From Ipomoea triloba (lineage: Eukaryota; Streptophyta; Magnoliopsida; Solanales; Convolvulaceae), in assembly GCF_003576645.1 (NCBI RefSeq), contig NC_044924.1:3783934-3847933 (forward strand): DNA of 64,000 bases. The letters run 5' to 3'. Positions 53,253-64,000 of the stretch are shown one piece after another. The position numbers and the translations under genes were made by a program. Position 1 is the first letter of the stretch; each line of letters starts with the position of its first letter. The notes under the pieces are model-generated. The model worked only from the letters and a program-made list of their open reading frames with translations. It made no database searches and was not told where the DNA came from.

Positions 53253-55202
53253 AATCTGCTATTATTGTGTTTAGTGGGTTCTGTTTGGTTTCAGGATAGC
53301 TTATTTGCAGAGTTGTGAAAACCCTCTTTCATAAATATAAGGAAATGCAGTATATATACAGTTAAGACTCAATTCATCCCTGCGATTTCTTCTTCTTCAT
53401 CATCAATAATTGCAATTCTTTCAAGTACTATTCTTGTAAGCTTTTGTTGACAAATTGGTCACTTTTGCACTTCTTTTCCTTTGATCACTTGACAAATTAC
53501 TGTTGTCGATTTTTTCTTTTTTAATATTATGCATATAATATATAAATTATATTGTGAATCATGAATAATTGTTCATTTTTAATATATTAAATGTGCATTT
53601 ATTTAGTATATTACATAGTATTAAATAATAAATCTTCAGTACACAAATAATATTTAGTGTATTAAAATTGTACTATTAATATATTAAAAATGTATCTTAT
53701 GTCAATGTCGACCTTATGATATTCTAGATAGAGTATGAAAGTGGAGTAAAAATTTTGAAAAATATAATTTGAAAAAAAATGAAGTAAAAATGAATTAATT
53801 AATTGTATTATACACGTAAAATGAGACAAATAGAGTATTATGGATAGAGTATGAAAGTGGAGTAAAAATTTTAGGAAAAATAATCTGAAAAAGTAAAAAG
53901 GAGTTAATTGTATTAGACATGTAAGATGGGAAAAAAGAATTAATTGTATTAGACACGTAAGATGAGACAAAGAGAGTATTATAGATAGAGTATGAAAGTG
54001 GAGTAAAAATTTTGAAAAAAAAAATCCGACAAAGTAAGGAGTTAATTGTATTAGACACGTAAGATGTGACAAAGAGAGTATTCTAGATAGTGGAGTAAAA
54101 ATTTTGAAAAAATTAATTCGAAAAAAAAGTAAGGAGTTAATTGTATTAGACGTGTATTAATTGCATTAGGCAGATGGGACAAAGAGAGTATTCTAGATAG
54201 ATCATGGAAGTGGAGTAAAAATTTTGGAAAAAATAATCCAAAAAAGTATGGAGTTAATTGTATTAGACACGTAAGATGGACAAATAGAGTATTCTAGATA
54301 AAGTATGAAAGTGGAGTACAAATTTTGAAAAAAATAACCAAAAAAATATATTTGTGGATTACAAATTTTGAAAAAAATAATAAAAAAATATATCTTTTGA
54401 ATACAACTGACCTTGTTACATTGTAGTATATGTTCATCTATACTTTCTCAACATCACTTCCACTGAGGCTCGGTTTCATGACCTCCAATATGGAATAGTT
54501 ACTACATGCCATTTGAACACAATGTACTTGGCAAAAAAAGTAAAGAGTTAATTGCATTAGATATATAAGACGAGACAAAGAGAGTATTCTAAATAAAGTA
54601 TGAAAGTGGAGTAAAAATTTTAGAAAAAAATAATCCTATAAAATAAAAAGAGTTAATTGTATTAGACACGTAAGATGTGACAAATAGAGTATTCTAGATA
54701 TAGTATGAAAATGAAGTAAGAATTTTAAGAAATACAATTTTAAAAAGTAAAAAAAGGTTAATTGTATTAGACATTTAAGATGAGACAGAGAGAGTATTCT
54801 AGATAGAATACGAAAATGAAGTAAAAATTTTGGAAAAAACAATCCGAAAAAGCAAAAAGGAGTGAAAATTACGCATTTGAAAAAAAAAGCCATTCAGATA
54901 ACGCACGCAGTGAGCAGTCAGAAGACGTCCCAGAGGCTTTGGCCGCTTTGCATTTTTTCATTCAACATTTCACTCTCAACGACTGTTCTGCAGATATCAA
55001 CACAGGTATATATACGCACACTGACACACACGCTCCATCTCTCTAATGGCCTACATCACTCACTTCGCTTAGGGTTTAGCCGTAGAAGATTTCTGAGTCA
55101 ACTCGTTTACCTTTATCTTTTTGCGTTTTAGAAAGCGAACTGATATATTTTTTTTCTTTGGTTGCATAATCTGTTTAGGGTTGGTAAGTGGAGTGAATTT
55201 TG
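53253..55202. other. Intergenic region between sphingosine kinase and VAL gene
   Basis: The first 450 bp are 3' flank and AT-rich. A satellite array occupies 53722-54864. The remaining 340 bp before the VAL ATG should hold its promoter and 5' leader, so the array comes very close to the likely transcription start. Confidence 0.6.
53722..54864. repeat. Satellite-like tandem array, about 9-10 units of about 100 bp
   Basis: Units begin TTAATTGTATTAGACACGTA, continue with GAGACAAAGAGAGTATTCTA and GAAAGTGGAGTAAAAATTTT, and end in a G-rich GTAAAAAGGAG. Lengths vary from about 95 to 115 bp because of internal deletions. At about 54340-54535 the array is interrupted by a non-array segment containing CCACTGAGGCTCGGTTTCATGACC. 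A similar motif occurs at about 15618-15645 near an hnRNP U-like intron, so that segment may be a dispersed repeat. Long open frames on the minus strand are an artefact of the repeat. Confidence 0.88.
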
Positions 55203-58200
55203 ATGTCGACGTCTTCGACGCAGCCGTCGAACGTTTGCTTTAATTCCAACTGCAAAGAGGTATCGGAGCAGCCGAGGAAAGGTTGGCGCCGCCGGACCGG
55301 CGAGTTCGCCGACCTCTGTGATCGTTGCGCGTAAGCAATTTTGCATCCTTTTGACTCTTTTTTGACTTGTTGGACACGTTGCTAGTTTGCATTAGTTTTC
55401 TGTAATCTTTATTGCTCTTTTCCGTGAATGCTGGTGAAGAATTGTTTTGTTGACTGGTTGCTTGTTGAGAGTGTGCAAGAGTGGTTGTTTTGTATTTCAT
55501 TTCTAGCTCCTACTATTCTACCAGCTATTGGCATGTGCCCAGCTCTTTTTCCTTGAGGTGCTTAGTCAGTTAGTCATGTATAAACAGGTGGACTCTGATA
55601 AAAAAAAAGGTTCAATGAATGCTTGATTTTATAGGTGATATTTCATTCAAAAAGTCATTTATTGAGTACTTTTTTCTTATTTGGTTGTATAATTTTGCTG
55701 TTTAATGTTTACTTGTACTTTTTTCATTGACAGAGGAGTACAAGTGAATAAATTTTAATAAATTATTATTTCTGTAAAATTTGTCAGCACAAAATAACAT
55801 AAAGTTGGTCTATGCTGTTTATAGATGTTAAGTATAAATTGTTTGTTTGTCTTAACACCAGTGGTTTATATATAAGTAGATGTTAAGTATAGGGATGATA
55901 TTTGTGGCCACATGATAGCAAGGGACCAAAACTGGTCACCAATAATCTTGAGGGGCCAAAATGATTTTTACCCTTCAAGCATTTACGAAACATTTAGGGT
56001 TCCCAAAATCTGACTGAATTATGCCTAGTTCTGCATTGTAGTTAATATCTTATCTATTTTTACTTCAGATTGCCTTGAAAGAGATGTCTCTGATGAAATT
56101 TCCACATTTATCATATTAAATTTTGTGATTTTGTGAATTAATAATTTTTATGTGAACTAGCTCTGCTTATGAGGAGGGCAAGTTCTGCGAAACATTTCAC
56201 TTAAATGCTTCTGGTTGGAGGTCGTGTGAATCTTGTGGGAAGGTGAGCTCAAATTTTATTTTTCTCTGGCTCATCAATCGATAAAATGATAAAATGAAAA
56301 AGACTCTTGAATATTCTAAAAATTCATTTTCTTTACATTGGACATGAAGTTACACTTTGGTGGTGCACACCCTCTCTCCTGAAACATTGGGAGTTTTATC
56401 AAGTTCTAAAGGATGAAATTCCTTGTGCAGCAAATACATTGTGGATGCATAGTATCCTTCCATACATTTGTACTGTTGGATGCAGGAGGAATTGAATGTA
56501 TAACATGTGCAAGGAAGAGTTTTATTTTGGTAAGGGTCCTGTATCTGTTTATTATTATTGTTGTTGTTGTTGATGATACTTTATAGAACAGGCTGTTTGA
56601 TGATTATTTGCTTAATATTTTCGTATTTCAGACGCCAAATCCTGCATGGCCACCTCCTTCTGATTTTCTTCCTCTCCAACCTGAAGGAATTAAAGATTCC
56701 AGAAGTTGGACTCCAATAGCTGGTTCTGGTCCAGTGCCATGGCGTCAAGCTCCAAGTTTGTTCAATGGCTCTGTCATTCAAACTAAGTTGCAGCCAAAAA
56801 CACCCTATGGTGATATCACGGGTTGCATTGACAGACTTCACCTGAATGAAAGACCTCCTGTGTCTTCTCTTGAAAACAAAAGAAAAGAGGAAAACTCTGG
56901 AAGCTTACTAAACAGAAGCCTTAAGAGTTGTGTATCAGGAAGACTTGAAAATGAGCATACTGGTATTTCATATTTGTCTTCACTATATGCACAGTTGATT
57001 CGATTCAATAATACGAACAAGTTTTGGATTCAAGGCTGAATGAATGAAATAATGATTGTCTCACAGGATTTAGTTGCTCTGAACAGTCCAACTCTTTTTT
57101 AAGTGGTACTCAGCAAACAAGCTTATCAAAGAATGATTTTTCTGCTCCAAACTTTCGTTTGACAGTAAGTTCGACGCCGAAAAAAGAAGCAAGTGATCGC
57201 AGCAAGGTCTTTGCAACACATATACAACCAACCACACTTTCACCTTCTGTGGGGAAGCAGTCTTGCAGTCAAAATGGCACGGATTCTTCTGGAGAGGCTC
57301 AAATGCGCAATGTGAGGTCTCGAGGAGACGGGGGAGGGAAGCACCACTTACTTCCTCGGTATTGGCCCCGGATTACTGATCAAGAACTGCAACAAATTTC
57401 TGGAGAGTATCCTATAAGGAGAGCTGGGTTTCCTTTTAAAATTTTATGATGCCCTTATTGAAATATTATAGTTCTTCGACTATTTTCTTGGCATTGCCAT
57501 GAGTTGCTAGAATGCAAGTCAGCTTTCTTCCCATGACCTTAACTTTGTGTTAGCACAAACTCTGTGATTACTCCTCTTTTTGAAAAGATGCTAAGTGCTA
57601 GTGATGCTGGTAAAATAGGCCGTTTGGTACTGCCTAAGAAATGTGCTGAGGTGACTTCCTATACCTAAGAAATAGGCCGTTTTATACTACAGATATTATT
57701 CAAAACATTGTTTCATTTTATGATTTCTATTCTCTGATTTAGTGATTTGTTACTAGACATAAAATAAATTCCATCACATGCAAAAAGAAAATCCTATCAC
57801 AAGATATACTGCAATGTGATTCTGATGAAGTTTTATTATGGCACAGGCTTATTTTCCACCAATATCCCATCCAGAAGGGTTGCCTCTCAAAGTGCAAGAT
57901 CTTAAAGGGCAAGAATGGCTATTTCAGTTTCGTTTTTGGCCAAATAATAACAGCAGAATGTATGTTTTGGAAGGGGTCACTCCTTGCATGCAATCAATGC
58001 AGTTGCAAGCTGGTGATATAGGTAATTAATTGGTTGACCAATGATTTCTTAATGTCTTTGTGTGATGTTTGGGAAGCATATAAATGTATGATTTGTGGAA
58101 TTTGAAAGATCCAAAGACCTGGCGGGTGGAGAATAACAACCACCCGCTAGTTAGGCGGAATTAGAGATGAAGAATCAAGGAATGAGAAAATGTATTATAT

Positions 58201-61200
58201 ACTGAAAGATTACAATATATTACTATAATTCTATGTTTCTAATGAAGAAATATAGTACATATATATACACACACATAACTGTTAATTTAAGCACCTATTC
58301 ATAAACAGATACAACCCTATAGACATACATAACCCTTTGGTTTTTAACACTCCCTCTCAACCTGGAACATCTGGAAGCTTTAAGCTTGGATTAAAACATA
58401 CACTCTACCTTACTCTAAATTACAAATGAAGATTAAATGTAGTTAGAGGATAACAGTGTTGAATGGCTTCAGAGAGACGACGCTATGCACAACCCTTGGG
58501 AATGAAGATCAATGCACCAAGGCGAAGCTTAACACGGATAACCTCACAACAACATAAGCACTCTAGGACTTGCCAACAACAGTCTTCATCAAGAGCGGCA
58601 GAGCAAACAAAGCATGAGCATCAAAGGGGATGTAGTAGAGCCCTAGTAATGACAAATACATCCAAAGAATCAAATAAAGTATGAACACCGAGAACACCAA
58701 ATGGTGATTGTTGTTTACACCACTTTATAGGATAAGTGAATAACAAAAGGCTTTTGGAAATAAAATAAGGGCCAAGCTTGAAAACCCTTGGGAATAAATA
58801 TGGTATAGTGAAAATAAAAAACAAATACAGTTATATCAAAACACCCTGGAAATAAGTTTGGCAACAAACCCAAAAAGCCTTCAAACTTCACCAAAAGGTC
58901 CAAAGAAGGGCAAAACAACAATTTGGAAATTAGGAAAGCTCGCTGGCGCCTGACGCCAACGACTGTGCAGGATAACTACGGAAATTTTCTAGATAAGGTC
59001 ACAAAAAAGGTTGAAAACCTTCGAGAATAAATATGGTATAGCGAAAATAAAGAAACAAATACGGTTATACCAAAACACCTTGGAAAGAAGTTTGGAAACA
59101 AACCCAAAAAGCCTTCAAACTTCACCAAAAGCTCCAAATAAGGGTAAAACAACAATTTGGAAATTAGGAAAGCTCCTTGGCGCGTGACGTTGGCGACGGT
59201 GCAGGATAACGACAAAATTTTCTAGATAAGGTCACAAAAAGGAGAGGAATCCAACGTTGTAGGAGGTGAGATCACAAAATCACCGGAGAAGAAGAGATAT
59301 GAAAAAAGCCAAATGGAGTTCCGACAATTTGTGAAGGCGCGTGTAGTGGTGGATGACATCGTCGTTTCTTGGGCAAGGTCACGACGTGATTTTGAGTGTG
59401 ATTGTGGTGGTAGATTTTGAAGTACACCACTATAGACACGTCGGAATCCAAGAGATAGTCGCGAGCTTCTTTTTATGCCAAAAAATTGGAAGGAAAATAG
59501 CCTAGGAAAGTCCGAAAGTAGGCTCTAATACCATGGTGAATTTGAAATATCCAAAGGTCTGGCAGGTGGAGAATAACAACCACCCGTTAGTTAGGTGGAA
59601 GCAGAGATGAAGAATCAAGGAATGAGAAAATGTATATAATACTGAAAGGTTACAATATATTACTATAATTCTATGTTTCTAATTAGAAACATAGTACATA
59701 TATATACAGACACATAACTGTTAATTTAAACACCTCTTCATAAATAGACACAACCCTATAGACAGACATATTCCTTTGTTTTTTAACATGATTGGCGAAA
59801 AAATTGATATCTTGATAGAAACTAAATTACCAGAGAGGGATTGTGGAATGGCCCTTAGATCAAAATCATATATGGCTTTGACGTTGTTTGATTACTGAGT
59901 ATTTCTACAGTTGCCATTGTGGGCAGTTCAATGGGGTTATTTGGCTTTGCTTTAGGTTGTATAAATTGATTTTTGTTTGATATTGCACTTCTACTGCTGT
60001 TGATTTTATATTGTGATTTCGATTTCTTTTTCAGTAACATTCAGTAGGATAGAACCAGAAGGAAAGTTGGTTATGGGATGCCGAAAGGCTTCGTCTACAC
60101 CTTCAGCACATCAGGTATGTTCACTATTTAATATATATATATATATATCATAAATTTTATGGTTTTTATAGGTTAATTTACAACAATAATGCATCTTCAT
60201 AATTGGAATTAAGGATAGATGAAAAATAATACGGAGTATCATGTTTATGAAGGGTAAAGTGGGAACTCTTCCATTAAAATTAATGCCAGGTCTATTAAAT
60301 AAGTCTTTTGTCATGTGGTAGTTTTTATATAATAAATAAAAATAGAAACATGGAAAATAAGAAAGGTCAACTGTTCATTTTGCTTTACAATTTAAATTCA
60401 AGGAAAGGAGGTCTATGAAACCCTTCTACTAATCCTCTCTTTTTTGGATACTTTCTTCTTTTAAAGGGATATGGAACCTCTAATAGTCCAATCGGAGTTC
60501 CTACAAATGGTAATGCTAGTACTAAAAACATAAAACCTGGAGAAATCGTGACAAAGTGCTCTATTAAAGGTAATTTAGCATCACCTGGTGTTCTGATAAA
60601 CAATCGATTTCCTATTTTGGATTCAAGAAATATCTTGTCTGATCTTAATATTAAGTCAAATTACATAGCTAAAGAGGTGGTTGAAACTAAGCCCCCTGTT
60701 CGTAGTAAGAGAAAGAATAGCTCCTTGAATTCAAAAAGTAAACGACTGAAAGTTGACTGTGAGGAGTTGATAGAACTAAAGCTCACTGTGGTGCAAGCTC
60801 AACAACTGATGCGCCCATCCCCAAATGATACTCCAACTGTCATTGTAATTGAAGGCTGTGACTTTGAAGAATACGAGGTACCAGGTTTTTCTGTAGTTTA
60901 TAACTATTTGAATAGGTGCATTAACTATTGGTGTATCTGGCCTTTGGTGGCTATTCTTAATTTCTTATGTTACTGTATCAAAACTTTCCAAAATTGAGAC
61001 TATTCATAAATTTCACTACAAATTTGAAATTTTCATACCTCAGTGCTTTCTATATATAGAATGTTCTCTCATGAGCATGATTCTTCTGAAATACTGGAAT
61101 GTTGCAGCTATTTTAGGAGGGTGTCAAAAGGGGGGAAGAAAGAAAATCTAAGACTTCAACTTAATGTGAACTTGACCATGTTTTCTTACATTTCTTGCAC

Positions 61201-63093
61201 GTCCTTCTTTAACGAGAATATTTCTTTTTGATTCTATTGTTAGTTTACATGTATGGTCTCTTGGCATAGTTGCCAACACAGTGCATATTCAAGTTTTCAT
61301 TTTGGTGAAATAAGGAGCAAAGATCACCAATTTAAATTTTGGTCACTGCAAGTGCCACTTTTCTCATTTCTGATGTCACGACATGACTAGATTCTAAAAA
61401 AAAAAAATCTCTTCCCCAATTGAACATTTTATTGTCAGCAAAAGCTTAGCATTTTGTTTTTTTTTTAATGTTTATTTCTGTGAGTTTAACTTTTCAGTAG
61501 AATGTGCTCAATAGATTATTTTTCTTGAGTATTCTGAGATGTATTGGATTTTGCTTTTGGTCTCATTTATTGATTTATATCAATAATCATAACAAATCTT
61601 TATATTTTCTATCAGTCCATCAGAGAAACTGACTTTAAAGTTCTTGTTCCTTCCTTGATTTGGTTCTCTTTAGCAGGATGCACCGATTATTGGGAGGCCT
61701 ACTATTCCCTCCACGGGCAGTTTGGGGTAAGCGCTTATGCATTTTGACTGGCTTTTAACAATTTTACAATGCACCAATTGACTTTTGATTCTTTATTATT
61801 CTGTTTCAGTGAGAAAATCCAGTGGGTTCAATGTGAAGATTGCTTTAAATGGCGCAAGATCCCTGATGATGCTCTTCTTCCAGGCAGATGGACCTGTTCT
61901 GAGAACTTATGGGACCCAGACAGGTATCTCAAAGATTAATGATATCCTTAAATCTGAATTCTTTTTGCCTCCTTGGGATTTTCCCGTAATCCTTAGTGTC
62001 TGAACCTAATCAGTGCAACATTCTTCAACTGATATTGGAGATGATTTCTCATTTCTATCATATGAAATCCTGTGTTTTGTGTTTGTGAAGTGTTTCTTTC
62101 TTTTATTAGATCTGTGTGCTCGGCAGTGGAGGAGTTAACTGTAGAATGCCTTGCAGACTTGGTACCAACCATTGGTAAAGGTACAAATATTTTCCCATCT
62201 CCTTCCTTCCATTGCAGTTCTTGAATTATTTGACCCCAAGGAATTCAGAAAGCTTTCTAGCTACTTTTGTTGGTCTCTTATACCTGCACTCCTGTTGAAC
62301 AATTATCCAGCTGTTCCCCGGCTATATCATAGTTGCAAATAAATTATATGATTTTTGTGCAGCTCCTAAGAAAATGAAGGCTTCTAAGCAGGATATGAAC
62401 TCACCCGATACCATCGAAGGGCTTGATGCCCTTGCTAACCTTGCGATCCAAGAAGAGGGAGAGGGTGTTTTGGCATCGTCATCTCAGGCCACTACGAAAC
62501 ACCCCCGACATAGACCTGGCTGTACTTGCATTGTCTGCATTCAGCCCCCGAGTGGAAAAGGTCCCAAACACAAGCAACAGTGTGATTGTAACGTCTGCAA
62601 ATCAGTGAAGCGCCGTTTCAAAACCCTGATGATGAAAAAGGGGAAAAAGCTGTCGGAAAAAGAAGCAGAAGCTGCAGCTAACGTGAATTCACCATGTAGC
62701 GATGCGGGAGCAATTAGTCCAACGCATGAAGAGCCCAACAGCGAGAGTTGTCTCGATGACAACACCAACGACATCATTGAGAAGAAATCTTCCCCTTCGC
62801 CAATCAAAGGCGAAATAGACCTGAATATGAAGCCCGAGCGAGAGGACTTATCACCCAGGTGTGACTCTGGCGGCGTGATGCGCTTCCTCCAAGACGCCGC
62901 CGAGAGATTTATCTGGCAGCGCGGGTTGCCAAGTTCATATGCTAATGGAAATCCAGTTGGACATGAGGTACAGGAGCGCGTAAATTTGAATAACTGTGGT
63001 TCTGATGGAAGTCATCAAAAAACATCAGACACGGACCGACATATGGCATTATCTATTGACAATGTTTCCTCTGTGGTACAAGCTGAAAAGTAG
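55203..63093 (+). CDS. VAL: VAL/HSI2-type B3 transcriptional repressor (B3, CW, EAR)
   Basis: Thirteen exons: 55203-55330, 56161-56242, 56431-56529, 56632-56962, 57067-57406, 57554-57650, 57847-58021, 60035-60114, 60467-60877, 61674-61726, 61810-61923, 62110-62180, 62363-63093. They encode 903 residues. Order: Cys-rich PHD-like N-terminus ([40 protein letters not shown]); B3 domain (about 335-445: [46 protein letters not shown]); CW domain (about 600-650: [28 protein letters not shown]); Cys-rich block ([28 protein letters not shown]); and an EAR motif [14 protein letters not shown] proteins bind RY (CATGCA) elements, recruit Polycomb and histone deacetylase, and shut off seed-maturation genes and FLC. 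VAL1 versus VAL2 was not decided. The acceptor of exon 10 is a NAGNAG. Confidence 0.94.
58094..59788 (-). mobile_element. Complete non-autonomous LTR retroelement (Copia-type signals) in VAL intron 7
   Basis: Direct repeats of 256 and 255 bp (58094-58349, 59534-59788) enclose about 1.18 kb. The element is bounded by a perfect TGATT duplication (58089-58093 and 59789-59793). On the minus strand the LTR starts TGTTAAAAA and ends in CA. Its primer binding site TGGTATTAGAGCC (59521-59533) directly follows and matches the initiator-Met tRNA type. A polypurine tract GGTTGAGAGGGAG (58350-58362) directly precedes the other LTR. No gag, protease or polymerase frame is present. It must be mobilised in trans, so it is a TRIM/SMART-like or deletion derivative. 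The LTRs differ at roughly 10% of positions. Confidence 0.9.
58779..59243. repeat. 233-bp tandem duplication inside the LTR element
   Basis: Two adjacent copies (period 233 bp) share GAATAAATATGGTATAG, CAAACCCAAAAAGCCTTCAA and TTTCTAGATAAGGTCACAAA. They fill almost half of the internal region, so the element would be about 1.46 kb without the duplication. Confidence 0.85.
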
Positions 63094-64000
63094 GAAGCTG
63101 GTTCTATTATAGGTGAAACTATGGTCTAAGAAACTGGGCACCTTTCTGCAACTGCAGCAAAAGTTAATTTTTATTGTAAATTCTTCTAATTCAGCATCAT
63201 CCATTTTTAGACTTGTACATAAAATGAAGTAGGAATGATGTCATGTAATGATTTCCAAAACCTAATGAAGTTGGTAGTGCCCTTTTCTTAGGCTCTTCTG
63301 CCCTTTCTTTTTATGGCATGTCTAGCTATAAGCCTACAACGGGATATGAAGTCTGTGGTTAGTTTGTAAAGTGTCCTTGCTATGTAGAATAGAATATAAT
63401 ATATGCGGAAAACCGTTCACTATTCAGTGGTTAATATATTCTTATATATATGTGTCTGAATAATGTTAGGTGCACTCATAATCCAGGAAGTACAGAGCAT
63501 GATTTAACAAGGAAAAACACGTTCTTTATACACATTTAAGACATCCACGCTTATGCTGCGTATGAGGGGGGTGGAAAATATAAACCATTTTAATTGGACC
63601 ACAAAAATATTTTTAAAACTTGACATCTTTTAACTGTGATTTACGTGATTACTATTGACTTTGTTATAAAGTAGTATATTTTTTCTCAACCTATTGAAGC
63701 AGAAAAAGAATCACTTTGTGTGACTAGATTACAAAATATTGACAAATATTATAAGTATCTAACTCCATAAAGAATGTTGATTTCTCAATTTCTTAACCAC
63801 AAAAAAAAAATCTTAGATTAACATTTTAAAATTTTAAAACATATTTTTTAAACGTTTGAAGATGTATTCATCATAAACATCCATTCATCTGAGGTGCCCA
63901 AGGAAAAATCAAGTAGCAACCTGTCACTATGGGCCAGGTAGCCTTAGAAAAGGATGGAGTCAATGAGCTTTACGATTAATCCAGCATGGTCCTGCTTAAC
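63094..64000. other. 3' flank of the VAL gene
   Basis: The first 300-400 bp are the likely 3' UTR. The remainder to the window edge is AT-rich with no gene I can support. Confidence 0.55.

Overview
The window is nuclear DNA of a flowering plant, a eudicot. The intergenic DNA is AT-rich, the genes have many introns with GT-AG borders, and every recognisable protein belongs to a plant family. Many small plant transposons lie in introns and spacers. I saw no bacterial, organellar or viral genes and no rRNA or tRNA gene. The species cannot be named from the sequence alone.

Layout. 1-6526: AT-rich spacer with no gene I can support. 6527-9338: two heat-shock-factor (HSF) genes, head to head, sharing a 528-bp promoter. 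10452-11129: a small single-exon membrane protein. 14490-23396: an hnRNP U-like SPRY/P-loop gene on the minus strand. Its 6.8-kb first intron holds a decayed PIF/Harbinger transposon inside a MITE, a short LTR element and a second MITE. 24964-25909: an FBS1-type F-box gene. 28123-32384: a 14-exon WD40 gene homologous to WRAP53/TCAB1. 34237-41493: APC4, with 19 exons. 42267-46038: a CBP60 calmodulin-binding transcription factor, 8 exons, convergent with APC4. 49781-53252: sphingosine kinase, 10 exons. 53722-54864: a tandem satellite of about 100 bp per unit. 55203-63093: a VAL/HSI2-type B3-CW repressor, 13 exons, with a complete 1.7-kb non-autonomous LTR element in intron 7.

The genes are unrelated housekeeping and regulatory loci, as is usual in a plant genome; they do not form an operon or cluster. 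I assembled the exon chains by hand from splice sites. For APC4, CBP60, SphK, WRAP53, VAL, FBS1 and both HSFs the joined reading frame closes without internal stops. The hnRNP U-like gene is the exception, with an in-frame TGA in exon 1.

The observations most worth following are these. Both divergent HSF proteins have replaced the recognition-helix arginine that reads the heat shock element. The hnRNP U-like gene combines a GC-AG first intron, an in-frame stop and several nested mobile elements. The Harbinger element carries four independent lesions, including loss of its first catalytic aspartate.
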